The notes below the pieces were generated by a model, which did not search any database, was not told where the DNA came from, and saw only the letters and a list, made by a program, of their open reading frames with translations. A stretch of 64,000 nucleotides of DNA. It comes from Vicinamibacterales bacterium (lineage in GTDB: Bacteria; Acidobacteriota; Vicinamibacteria; Vicinamibacterales; UBA2999). The position numbers and the translations under genes were made by a program. The stretch lies in assembly GCA_041394705.1 (NCBI GenBank), contig JAWKHS010000019.1, forward strand, positions 62,001-126,000, written 5' to 3'. Positions 27,961 to 36,326 of the stretch are shown in pieces. How positions within the stretch are numbered: the stretch's first letter is position 1; each line of letters starts with the position of its first letter.

Positions 27961-30822
27961 ATGGGCATTCTCGACAAGCTCCGTCCCCAGGCCCGCTGGA
28001 AACACGGCGATCCTATGGTCCGTCTGGAGGCAGTCCACAGCCTCGACGACAGCGACCCCGCCGTGTTCTCGCAACTGGCCCTCGAAGACACCGATGCGCG
28101 CGTGCGCCGTGCGGCCGTTGGCCGGGTGGCGGACGTCGACACGCTGGCCGGCGTGACGCGGAACGACGCCGACGGCGGCGTGCGAGACGCGGCCATCCAG
28201 CGCCTGGTCGGTCTGGCCGGCGCCGAGGGCGGCGCGGCGGCCGTCGGGGCGCTGGCCGCGCTGGGCCGCCACCGCGACCTGGCGACGCTGGCGCGATCGA
28301 CGGCGCCGGAGGCGGCCCGTCACGCGGCCGTCGCCGAGCTCGGCGATGCGAAGCTCCTGGGCGGCGTCGCCAGGCACGCCGCCGACGCCGGCACGCGACT
28401 CCTCGCGCTCGAGCGCCTCACCGACGCCGCCGAGCTCGAGGCCGTCGCCACCAACGGCGAGCACAACGACGCGGCCGTCGCGGCGCTCGACCGGCTGACG
28501 GGGCTCTCGGCCGAGCAGCTGTCGGCCATCGCGGGCCGCGCGAAGTCGCGGGCCGCGGCGAAGCGCGCGAAGGCTCTCGCGGCCGCGATGAGCGCGCCGC
28601 CCGTCGAGGCCGCCCCGGCGGCTCCGTCCTACCGCCCCGCCGATCAAGAGGCCGCGCGCGAGCTGTGCGGGCGGATGCGCGATCTCGCGGCCGGTCCGGA
28701 CCCGGCGGCCGTGCGCGACGGCTACGCTGCCGCGCGCGTGGCGTGGGTGGAACTCCTCGCCGACGCGGACATCGAGCCATCCATCGTCGCGGACTTCGAG
28801 TCGTCGTCCGACACGGTCAGGAGCGCCCTGGCCGCCGACGAGGCGGCGCGGGCCGAGACGGCGCGGGCCGCGGCGGCCCTGCGCGCCGAACAGGCGGAAC
28901 GCGTGCACCTGTGCGAACGCGTCGAGGGCATGGGGCCCGAGGGTGCGGCCGACGCCCTGACCGAGGCCCGGACCGCGTGGGCGGCGCTGCCGCCGATGCC
29001 CGAGGCCTGGGCGGGCGCCCTCGAGCGCCGGTTCGAGGACGCCTGCCGGGCCGCCGAACGGCGCCAGGCGCAGGCGGCCCAGGCGCGGGAGCTGCTCGAG
29101 CAGGCGCCGTCGGTCGTGGACGACGTCGAGAAGCTGACGGCCGAGGACTACGCCGCGATCAGGGGCCAGTGGCAGGGCCTGCGGCGCAAGTGGCAGGCGA
29201 TTCTCAGGTCCGGCGACGTGGACGCGGCCTTGGTCGCGCGCTTCGACGCCGCCGCGGCCACCTTCGAGGCGCACGAGGCCACGGTGCGCGAGGGTAAGCA
29301 GCGGCAGCAGCAGGACAACCTCGACCGCCTGAAGGGCGTCGTCGCCCAGCTCGAAGCCCGCGCCGCGGCCGAGTCGCTCACGCTGAAGGATGCCGACCAG
29401 ATCATCAAGGACGCCAAGCTGGCGGTCGGCACGATGGGCCCGCTGCCGACGCCGCAGGATCGCGAGGACCTCACCGTGCGGCTGCAGGCGGTGCGGGCGG
29501 CGGTCCAGCCGCGGCTCGACGAGCTGCGCAACGCCGAGGAGTGGAAGCGCTGGGCCAACGTCCAGGTGCAGGAGGAGCTCTGCACCAAGATGGAAGCCCT
29601 CCTGACGGTCGCCGACGAGGACCCGGCCAAGGCCGCCGAGGAGATGCGCCGGCTGCAGGAGAAGTGGAAGCCCGTCGCGGCGGCGCCTCGCTCGCAGGGC
29701 GAGACGCTGTGGACGCGGTTCAAGGCGGCCCAGTCGGCCGTCTACGAGAAGTGCAAGGACTACTTCTCCCAGCAGGCGGCGGAGCGGCAGGAAGCGCTGA
29801 AGAAGAAGGAGGCGCTCTGCGAGCGCGCCGAGGCGCTGAAAGATTCGACCGACTGGGTCCGCACGGCCGAGGCGATGAAGCAGCTGCAGGCCGAGTGGAA
29901 GGCGATCGGCCCGGTGACCCGCGGGCGCGAGAAGGCCGTCTGGGAGCGGTTCCGGAAGGCGTGCGACGAGTTCTTCACGCGCCGCCAGTCGGACATGAAG
30001 CAGCGCAAGCACGACTGGGGCGAGAACCTCGCGAAGAAGGAGGCGCTCATCGCCGAGGCCGAACAGCTGGCGCAGTCCACCAACTGGGATCAGGCCGCGG
30101 CGCGCCTCAAGGCGCTCCAGGTGCAGTGGAAGACCATCGGTCCGGTGAAGAAGTCGAAGTCGGACCAGGTCTGGGAGCGCTTCCGCGCGGCGTGCGACGC
30201 CTTCTTCGAGCGCTTCAAGCACCGCGACCAGGAGGCCATCCAGACGAAGTTCGTGGACCGGGACACGGCCGTGGCCGAGATCGAGGCGCTGGTGCCGGAC
30301 GACGGCGCGCCGATGCCCGACGATCTCTTCAACAAGGTGCAGGCCGCGCGCGCCCGCTGGCTGCAGGGCCCGGAACTGCCGCGCCACGTGCTCACCCCAC
30401 TCGCCGAGCGCGTGAACAACGCGCTCCTCACCCTGGTGACGCGCTGGCCCGAGGCGTTCAGTGGCGGCGATCTCGATCCGGAGTCGACGGCCCGGCGCAT
30501 GGAGAAGCTGTGCGCCAAGGTCGAGGGGCTCGTGCCCTCCGACGGCGCCGGCGCCGCGCCCGCAGCCCCGATGTCGCCGGCCGAGATGCTGGCCAAGCAG
30601 TGGCGGGAAGCGCTCGCGGCGAACACGATGGGCGCGGGCGCCGCCCGCCAGGCCGAGGAAGCGCGGCAGCGGGCGACCGACCAGGAACTGCGATCGGCGC
30701 AGGCGGCCTGGCTGCGCCTCGGGCCGGTGCCGCCCGACGTCAGGCGGCCGCTGCAGGAGCGCTTCGACAAGGCCGTGCGCCGGGCGCTGGACGCCCGGCG
30801 GCGTCCGGTCGCGCGCACCTAG
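27961..30822 (+). CDS. HEAT-repeat / DUF349 protein
   Basis: 953 residues, soluble, extremely rich in Ala, Arg and Glu. Residues about 10-190 form HEAT-like helical repeats (D-P-M-V-R-L-E-A-V-H-S-L and D-A-R-V-R-R-A-A-V). The rest holds several DUF349 coiled-helix units, recognised by repeats of W-K-x-I-G-P-V followed by W-E-R-F-R-K-A-C-D-x-F-F at about 655-745. DUF349 proteins have no established activity. I chose the ATG at 27961 (MGILDKLRPQ) over an in-frame GTG at 27919; a TACACT hexamer at 27903-27908 may be the -10. It is divergent from the metH operon. Confidence 0.85.
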   Translation: MGILDKLRPQARWKHGDPMVRLEAVHSLDDSDPAVFSQLALEDTDARVRRAAVGRVADVDTLAGVTRNDADGGVRDAAIQRLVGLAGAEGGAAAVGALAALGRHRDLATLARSTAPEAARHAAVAELGDAKLLGGVARHAADAGTRLLALERLTDAAELEAVATNGEHNDAAVAALDRLTGLSAEQLSAIAGRAKSRAAAKRAKALAAAMSAPPVEAAPAAPSYRPADQEAARELCGRMRDLAAGPDPAAVRDGYAAARVAWVELLADADIEPSIVADFESSSDTVRSALAADEAARAETARAAAALRAEQAERVHLCERVEGMGPEGAADALTEARTAWAALPPMPEAWAGALERRFEDACRAAERRQAQAAQARELLEQAPSVVDDVEKLTAEDYAAIRGQWQGLRRKWQAILRSGDVDAALVARFDAAAATFEAHEATVREGKQRQQQDNLDRLKGVVAQLEARAAAESLTLKDADQIIKDAKLAVGTMGPLPTPQDREDLTVRLQAVRAAVQPRLDELRNAEEWKRWANVQVQEELCTKMEALLTVADEDPAKAAEEMRRLQEKWKPVAAAPRSQGETLWTRFKAAQSAVYEKCKDYFSQQAAERQEALKKKEALCERAEALKDSTDWVRTAEAMKQLQAEWKAIGPVTRGREKAVWERFRKACDEFFTRRQSDMKQRKHDWGENLAKKEALIAEAEQLAQSTNWDQAAARLKALQVQWKTIGPVKKSKSDQVWERFRAACDAFFERFKHRDQEAIQTKFVDRDTAVAEIEALVPDDGAPMPDDLFNKVQAARARWLQGPELPRHVLTPLAERVNNALLTLVTRWPEAFSGGDLDPESTARRMEKLCAKVEGLVPSDGAGAAPAAPMSPAEMLAKQWREALAANTMGAGAARQAEEARQRATDQELRSAQAAWLRLGPVPPDVRRPLQERFDKAVRRALDARRRPVART

Positions 30823-30945
30823 ACGAGCCGCGTCCGGGGGCGTCTCCACGGGCCGTCCTCCGGGGCGGCCCTGTCGTCGAGGGGCCCGCCGGCCCACGGT
30901 GTCGCACACGCCTGCCCACGCCACGTTGTGGGAGGATCCCGTCGC

Positions 30946-31569
30946 ATGAGCCGGGCCACGCGGTCACTGCCGGCGCCGACGATCGTGAACGTCGGGTACC
31001 GGTCGACGAACTTCTGGGTCGTGTCGGCCGGCACCTCGCGGCTGCTGGTGGATCTCGGCTGGCCTGGCACGGCCGCCGCGCTGCTGGCGAACCTCGCGCG
31101 CGCCGGTATCCCGATGCGCGAGGTCGGCCATGGCTTCGCCACGCACTACCACATCGATCACGCCGGCGCGGCCGAGGATCTCAAGGCCCGCGGCATGCGC
31201 CTCGTCCTGACGCCCGAGCAGGCGCCGTTCGTCGACGCGATGGCCCGCTGGACGAAGCCTGCCGACCGCTACACGCCGATCACGCCGGCCGGGAACGTCG
31301 TGGTGGCCATCGGCGAGAGTCGCGAGTTCCTGCGCGGACTGGGCATCCCGGGCGAGCTCGTGCACACGCCCGGGCACTCCGCGGACTCGGTGAGCCTCCT
31401 CCTCGACACGGGCGCCGTCTTCACGGGCGATCTGCCCCGCCCCTCGCTGGCCGCGAGCGACGACGAGCGGGCGGCGGTCGTGGACAGCTGGCGGGCGCTG
31501 AAGGATCGCGGAGCGATCACGGTCTACGGCGGTCACGGGCCGGTCGGCCCGCTGCCGGGCGAGGCCTGA
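30946..31569 (+). CDS. MBL-fold metallohydrolase
   Basis: 207 residues, cytoplasmic. The full zinc motif T-H-Y-H-I-D-H is present (about 66-72), with a further ligand in H-T-P-G-H-S (about 141-146), a bridging aspartate in F-T-G-D-L and a terminal Y-G-G-H-G-P histidine. This is a glyoxalase II-like or general thioester/lactone hydrolase; the substrate is not determined. The ATG at 30946 has GGGAGGA 9 nt upstream, preferred to an in-frame GTG at 30928. It stands alone between the DUF349 gene and the convergent speA. Confidence 0.88.
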   Translation: MSRATRSLPAPTIVNVGYRSTNFWVVSAGTSRLLVDLGWPGTAAALLANLARAGIPMREVGHGFATHYHIDHAGAAEDLKARGMRLVLTPEQAPFVDAMARWTKPADRYTPITPAGNVVVAIGESREFLRGLGIPGELVHTPGHSADSVSLLLDTGAVFTGDLPRPSLAASDDERAAVVDSWRALKDRGAITVYGGHGPVGPLPGEA

Positions 31570-31614
31570 CGCCGGGCGCCGGCCGCGCGCGGCCCACGTC
31601 CGCCAGCCCGACGG

Positions 31615-33582
31615 CTACTCGGCGCTGGGATCCTCGAGGTAGGTGTACCCCTGTAGCCCTTCCTCGTAGAAGCGCAGGAGCCGCCCGGCCTCCTGATCGT
31701 GGAGCCGGCCCTCGAGGACGGCGCCTTCGACGTCGCGGCGCAGCTTCCCGAGGAGCTCCTCCGGATCGAACTGCACGTAGCGGAGCACCTCGTTGACCGT
31801 GTCGCCCTTGATGACGTGGTCCACGCGCGCCGGCTCGCCGTCGTCGCCGTTGTTGTTCAGGCGCACGTGCACGGCATGGGTGTCGCCGAGCAGATTGTGG
31901 AGATCCCCGAGGATCTCCTGGTAGGCGCCCACGAGGAAGATGCCCAGGTAGTAGGGCTCGCCGTTGTAGCGGTGGAGCCGAAGCGTCTTCTTGACGTCCC
32001 GGCGGTCGATGAACTGATCCAGCTTGCCGTCGGAGTCGCAGGTGATGTCGCCGATGACGGCGTGGTTGACCGGCTTCTCGAGCAGCCGGTGGATTGGCAG
32101 CACGGGAAAGAGCTGCTTGATGGCCCAGCTGTCGGGAATCGACTGGAACAGCGAGAAGTTGCAGAAGTAGGTGTCCGACAGCATCTCCTCGAGGTTCTGG
32201 AGCTCCTCGGGGACGTCGGGCATCTGTGGCAGCAGGCAGCGGATCTTCTCCGCGATCGCGAAGTAGAGATTCTCGGCATGCGCGCGTTGTTCGAGCGGCA
32301 GGTAGCCGCCGGCGAACAGGTTCATGGCCATGTCGAGCGCCTGCTGCGCGTCGTGGTAGCTCTCGAGCGCGTTGCGCGCGTTGACCGTGCGGTGCGTCTC
32401 GATGAGGTCGATGAGCGGCTGCTCGAAGTCGTCCTGGGGCGCCGAGGGCACCTGCTCTTCGCCGAACCCGGCCGTGCCGAGGACGTTGAAGACCAGCACG
32501 GAGTGGTAGGCCGCGATCGCGCGGCCGCTTTCCGACACGATCGTCGGGTGCGGCACCTTCTCCTCGTCGCACACCTGCTGGATGTGGTACACGACGTCGT
32601 TCGCGTACTCCTCCAGCGTGTAGTTCATGCTCGACTCGAAGTTCGTCTGCGAGCCGTCGTAGTCCACGCCGAGCCCGCCGCCCACGTCGATGTATTCCAC
32701 GCCGGCCCCGGCCTTGGCCAGGTCGCAGTAGACGCGGGCCGCTTCGTTCAGCGCGTTCTTGACGATGCGGATGTGCGTGATCTGGCTGCCGAGGTGGAAG
32801 TGCAGCAGCTTGAAGCAGTCTTCCATGCCGTGCGCCCGGAGCAGCTCCAGCCCGCGGAGGATCTCGGTGACGGTGAGGCCGAACTTGGAGCGGTAGCCGC
32901 CGGACGACTGCCAGCGGCCCATCCCGCGCGCCGCCAGCTTGACGCGCATGCCGATCCGCGGCCGGACGCCCACCTTGGCCGCGTACTTCAGGATGAGCTC
33001 GAGCTCCGTGTACTTCTCGACGACCGGGATGATGTTGCGCCCGATCTTCTGGGCCAGCATGGCCATCTCGATGAACTCGGCGTCCTTGAAGCCGTTGCAG
33101 ACCACGGGCGTGTCGTTCGTGGCCATGGCGGCGACGGCCAGCAGCTCGGGCTTGGACCCGGCTTCCAGGCCGAAGCCGTACTGCCGCCCGAACTCCATCA
33201 CTTCCTGCACGACCTGCCGCTGCTGGTTCACCTTGATGGGGTAGACGCAGATGTAGCGGCCGCGGTAGGCGTTCTGGGAGATGGCCTGTTCGAAGGCCCG
33301 GTGGATCTCGCCCAGCCGGTGCTGCAGGATGCCCGGGAACCGGATGAGGATGGGCGCGCTCAGGCCGCGCATCTCCAGCCGGTCCACGAGTTTCTTGAGG
33401 TCGATGGACCGGGCGGCGTCGCGGGTGGGGTGCACGTGGAGGTGCCCGCCGTCGCTCACCGAGAAGTAGCCCTGGCCCCAGCGCACGACGTCGTAGAATT
33501 CGCTCGCGTCGGCCGGGGACCAGTGGCCGTTCGGGGACGTGCCGCTCGACGCACGCAGACGTTCGTTCGTGGCCGTGTTCAT
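31615..33582 (-). CDS. speA: biosynthetic arginine decarboxylase
   Basis: 655 residues, the full family length. It converts arginine to agmatine for polyamine synthesis. The PLP lysine is about K117 in V-Y-P-I-K-V-N-Q-Q. The barrel shows L-H-F-H-L-G-S-Q-I, V-D-V-G-G-G-L-G-V-D-Y-D-G and E-S-G-R-A, and the C-terminal Y-L-G-I-F-L-V-G-A-Y-Q-E segment is diagnostic for SpeA. The start has GGAAGG 3 nt upstream and a good promoter (33592-33619). No agmatinase gene is next to it. Confidence 0.96.
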   Translation of the reverse strand: MNTATNERLRASSGTSPNGHWSPADASEFYDVVRWGQGYFSVSDGGHLHVHPTRDAARSIDLKKLVDRLEMRGLSAPILIRFPGILQHRLGEIHRAFEQAISQNAYRGRYICVYPIKVNQQRQVVQEVMEFGRQYGFGLEAGSKPELLAVAAMATNDTPVVCNGFKDAEFIEMAMLAQKIGRNIIPVVEKYTELELILKYAAKVGVRPRIGMRVKLAARGMGRWQSSGGYRSKFGLTVTEILRGLELLRAHGMEDCFKLLHFHLGSQITHIRIVKNALNEAARVYCDLAKAGAGVEYIDVGGGLGVDYDGSQTNFESSMNYTLEEYANDVVYHIQQVCDEEKVPHPTIVSESGRAIAAYHSVLVFNVLGTAGFGEEQVPSAPQDDFEQPLIDLIETHRTVNARNALESYHDAQQALDMAMNLFAGGYLPLEQRAHAENLYFAIAEKIRCLLPQMPDVPEELQNLEEMLSDTYFCNFSLFQSIPDSWAIKQLFPVLPIHRLLEKPVNHAVIGDITCDSDGKLDQFIDRRDVKKTLRLHRYNGEPYYLGIFLVGAYQEILGDLHNLLGDTHAVHVRLNNNGDDGEPARVDHVIKGDTVNEVLRYVQFDPEELLGKLRRDVEGAVLEGRLHDQEAGRLLRFYEEGLQGYTYLEDPSAE

Positions 33583-33591
33583 CGGCCTTCC

Positions 33592-33619
33592 AGAATAAAA
33601 CGAATTGGCCGGGCGTCAA
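33592..33619 (-). promoter_or_regulatory. promoter of speA
   Basis: On the minus strand -35 TTGACG (33614-33619), 16-nt spacer, -10 TATTCT (33592-33597). The predicted transcript begins just before the ATG at 33582, leaving room only for the short GGAAGG ribosome site. Confidence 0.5.
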
Positions 33620-33663
33620 TGGGCGATTCGCCCCGGAGACAAAGTTTTTACTACCATCGTCCG

Positions 33664-34053
33664 ATGTCCGAACGCGTGCCCGCCATCAAGGTGCTCCTCC
33701 TGCCGAAGGACACCAACAACCTCGGGACGATCTTCGGCGGCGTGATCCTGTCGCACGTGGACCTCGCCTCCGCCGTCGAGGCCCGCAAGGTGGCGCCGCA
33801 CCGCTACGTCACCAAGGCGATGCGTGGCGTCGAGTTCCACTCGCCCGTCTTCGTCGGCGACATCGTCAACTTCTACACCGAGACCCTGCGCGTCGGCCGG
33901 ACGTCGGTGACCGTGGCCGTGTCGGTCGAGGTCGAGCGGTGGAGCGCGGGGGCCGGCGAGTGCGAGAAGGTGACCGACGCCGAGGTGGTGCTGGTGGCCA
34001 TCGGCGCCGACGGACGGCCGATCCCCGTCCGCGACGAGGCGGCGGCCTCGTGA
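33664..34053 (+). CDS. acyl-CoA thioesterase, hotdog fold
   Basis: 129 residues with the hotdog pattern of the YciA/BFIT thioesterases: L-P-K-D-T-N-N-L-G-T-I-F-G-G-V-I-L-S-H-V-D-L-A (about 12-34) and V-E-F-H-S-P-V-F-V-G-D-I-V (about 55-67). It hydrolyses acyl-CoA; chain length is unknown. No ribosome site precedes the ATG, but TACCAT ends 6 nt upstream, which suggests a leaderless message that would carry thrB and thrC with it. Its stop overlaps the thrB start (GTGA). Confidence 0.88.
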   Translation: MSERVPAIKVLLLPKDTNNLGTIFGGVILSHVDLASAVEARKVAPHRYVTKAMRGVEFHSPVFVGDIVNFYTETLRVGRTSVTVAVSVEVERWSAGAGECEKVTDAEVVLVAIGADGRPIPVRDEAAAS

Positions 34054-34991
34054 TTGCCGCCTTCGCGCCGGCCACGGTCTCGAACGTCGCGGCCGGCTTC
34101 GACGTGCTGGGCTTCGCCCTCGACGAACCGGGCGACATCGTCGTGGCCCGGTTGGCCGCCGGTCCTGGCGTGTCGATTGCCTCCGTCCACGGCGACGGCG
34201 GCCGGCTCGCGACCGACCCGGCGAAGAACACGGCGGGCGCAGCGGCCCGGGCCCTGCTGGCGGCGCTGGGTACGTCGCAGGGCATCACGCTCGACGTCCA
34301 CAAGGGCCTGCCGCTCGCGAGCGGCGTCGGAAGCAGCGGCGCGAGCGCCGTCGCCGCCGCCGTCGCCGTGAACGAGCTCCTCGGACGTCCGGCCTCGCTC
34401 GAGATGGTCTGCCGGGCGGCGATGGAGGGGGAACGGGCCGGCTGCGGCGCCGTCCATCCCGACAACGTGGCGCCCGCGCTCTACGGAGGCTTCGTGCTGG
34501 CGCGGAGCCTGGACCCGCTCGACGTGGTCCGCCTGCCCGTGCCGTCCGGCCTGTCCTGCGCCGTGCTGCACCCGCACCAGGAGGTCGAGACCGGCGCCGC
34601 CCGGGCGCTCCTGGGTGACACGGTGCTCCTGGCGACGGCGGTTCGGCAGTGGGCCAACCTGGGCGCGCTCGTGTCGGCGCTGCACGCCGGCGATCTCGCG
34701 CTGTTGTCCAGGTCGCTCGTCGATCACGTGGCCGAACCCCGTCGGGCCGGGCTGGTCCCGGGATTCCCCGCAGTCAAGGCCGCCGCGCTCGACGCCGGAG
34801 CGCTCGGCTGCAGCCTGTCCGGATCCGGTCCGTCGATCTTCGCGCTGACGGCGTCGCTCGACCTGGCGCACCGCGCCGGCGCCGCGATGGCCGAGGCGTT
34901 CAGTCGTGCGTCGAGCGTCGCGGCCGACCTGTGGGTCTCGCCGGTCGGCACCGCCGGGGCCCGCATCGTGGATCTGACGGGGGCGCGCTGA
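34050..34991 (+). CDS. thrB: homoserine kinase, GHMP family
   Basis: 313 residues. It phosphorylates homoserine in threonine synthesis. GHMP landmarks: A-P-A-T-V-S-N-V-A-A-G-F-D near the N-terminus, the phosphate loop P-L-A-S-G-V-G-S-S-G-A-S-A (about 90-102), and G-C-S-L-S-G-S-G-P-S near the C-terminus. The GTG start overlaps the thioesterase stop (GTGA), and its own stop overlaps the thrC ATG, so translation of all three genes is coupled. Confidence 0.95.
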   Translation: MIAAFAPATVSNVAAGFDVLGFALDEPGDIVVARLAAGPGVSIASVHGDGGRLATDPAKNTAGAAARALLAALGTSQGITLDVHKGLPLASGVGSSGASAVAAAVAVNELLGRPASLEMVCRAAMEGERAGCGAVHPDNVAPALYGGFVLARSLDPLDVVRLPVPSGLSCAVLHPHQEVETGAARALLGDTVLLATAVRQWANLGALVSALHAGDLALLSRSLVDHVAEPRRAGLVPGFPAVKAAALDAGALGCSLSGSGPSIFALTASLDLAHRAGAAMAEAFSRASSVAADLWVSPVGTAGARIVDLTGAR

Positions 34992-36289
34992 TGGCCTGCC
35001 GGAGCACCCGGGCGGCCGGCGGACCGGCAGTGACGCTGGCCGAGGCAATCGTCCAGGGACTCGCGCCGGACGGCGGCTTGTACGTCCCGACGTCCATCCC
35101 GGCCATGCGCGCCGCCGAGCGTGCGGCCGTCGCGGGCCGCTCGATCGCCGAGCTGGCCGCCGCGCTCATCGCACCGCTCGCCGACGACACGTTCGATCCC
35201 GCCGCGCTCCGGCGCCTGCTGGCCGCCGCGCTCGACTTCCCGGCGCCGCTCCGGCGTCTCGACGACGGCCTCTACGTGCTGGAGCTCTTCCACGGACCGA
35301 CGCTCGCGTTCAAGGACTTCGGCGCACGGACCATGGCCCGGATGCTGGCGGCCGTCGCGACCGGCACCGGCGGTCCCCTGACCGTGCTCGTCGCGACGTC
35401 GGGCGACACCGGTGGCGCGGTGGCCGACGCGTTCTTCGGCGTCGCCGGCACGCGCGTGGTCGTCCTGTATCCCCGCGGCCGTGTCAGCCCGACGCAGGAG
35501 GCGCAGTTCGCCACGCTCGGCGGGAACGTCTCGGCAGTGGCGGTCGAGGGCACCTTCGACGACTGCCAGCGCCTCGTGAAGGAGGCCTTCGCCGACGCCG
35601 CGCTCGCCGCGCGTGTCCGGCTCACGTCGGCCAACTCGATCAACATCGGCCGCCTGCTGCCTCAGATGGCGTACTACGCGTCGGCCGTGGCGCAGCTGCC
35701 GGACGGGGCCACGCCGCCCGTCGTGGTCGTGCCGAGCGGGAACCTCGGCAATCTCACCGCGGGCGTGATGGCCCGGCGCCGTGGAGTGCCCATCGCGCGC
35801 TTCATCTCGGCCACGACGGTGAACGATCCCTTCCCGCGGTACCTCGCCACCGGCCAGTTCGAGCCGCGCCGGGCCGTGCCGACACTGGCGAGCGCGATGG
35901 ACGTCGGGCACCCGAGCAATCTCGAGCGGCTGGTGTGGTTGTACGACGGGGATCTCGAGGCGATGCGCCGCGACATCGACGGACTCGCCGTGCGCGACGA
36001 CGAGGTGCGCGCCGCGATGCGGGAGCTGCACACGCGCCTTGGCTACGTCGCCGATCCGCACACGGCCGTGGCCTACGTGGGCGCCTCTCGGGCGCGGCCC
36101 GCGGAGGGGCCCGTGGTGCTCCTCGCCACGGCGCACCCGGCCAAGTTCCCTGAGGTGGTCGAGCCCACGCTCGGCGTCCCGGTGGCCGTGCCACCCACGC
36201 TGGCGGCCCGGCTGGCGCTCGAGGTGCGCGCCACGCGCATCGCGCCGTCGCTCGAGGCCCTGGCTCCCGTGCTGTCCGCGGAGCCCTGA
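34991..36289 (+). CDS. thrC: threonine synthase
   Basis: 432 residues. It converts O-phosphohomoserine to threonine. The PLP lysine is K108 in G-P-T-L-A-F-K-D-F-G-A, followed by A-T-S-G-D-T-G-G-A-V-A (about 131-141) and V-V-V-P-S-G-N-L-G-N-L (about 244-254), all typical of the bacterial enzyme. The N-terminus is slightly short but keeps L-A-P-D-G-G-L-Y-V-P. The ATG overlaps the thrB stop (TGATG). Confidence 0.96.
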   Translation: MACRSTRAAGGPAVTLAEAIVQGLAPDGGLYVPTSIPAMRAAERAAVAGRSIAELAAALIAPLADDTFDPAALRRLLAAALDFPAPLRRLDDGLYVLELFHGPTLAFKDFGARTMARMLAAVATGTGGPLTVLVATSGDTGGAVADAFFGVAGTRVVVLYPRGRVSPTQEAQFATLGGNVSAVAVEGTFDDCQRLVKEAFADAALAARVRLTSANSINIGRLLPQMAYYASAVAQLPDGATPPVVVVPSGNLGNLTAGVMARRRGVPIARFISATTVNDPFPRYLATGQFEPRRAVPTLASAMDVGHPSNLERLVWLYDGDLEAMRRDIDGLAVRDDEVRAAMRELHTRLGYVADPHTAVAYVGASRARPAEGPVVLLATAHPAKFPEVVEPTLGVPVAVPPTLAARLALEVRATRIAPSLEALAPVLSAEP

Positions 36290-36326
36290 CCGACACGTCC
36301 CCGTCCGGCGGGTCATCGAACGCTCC

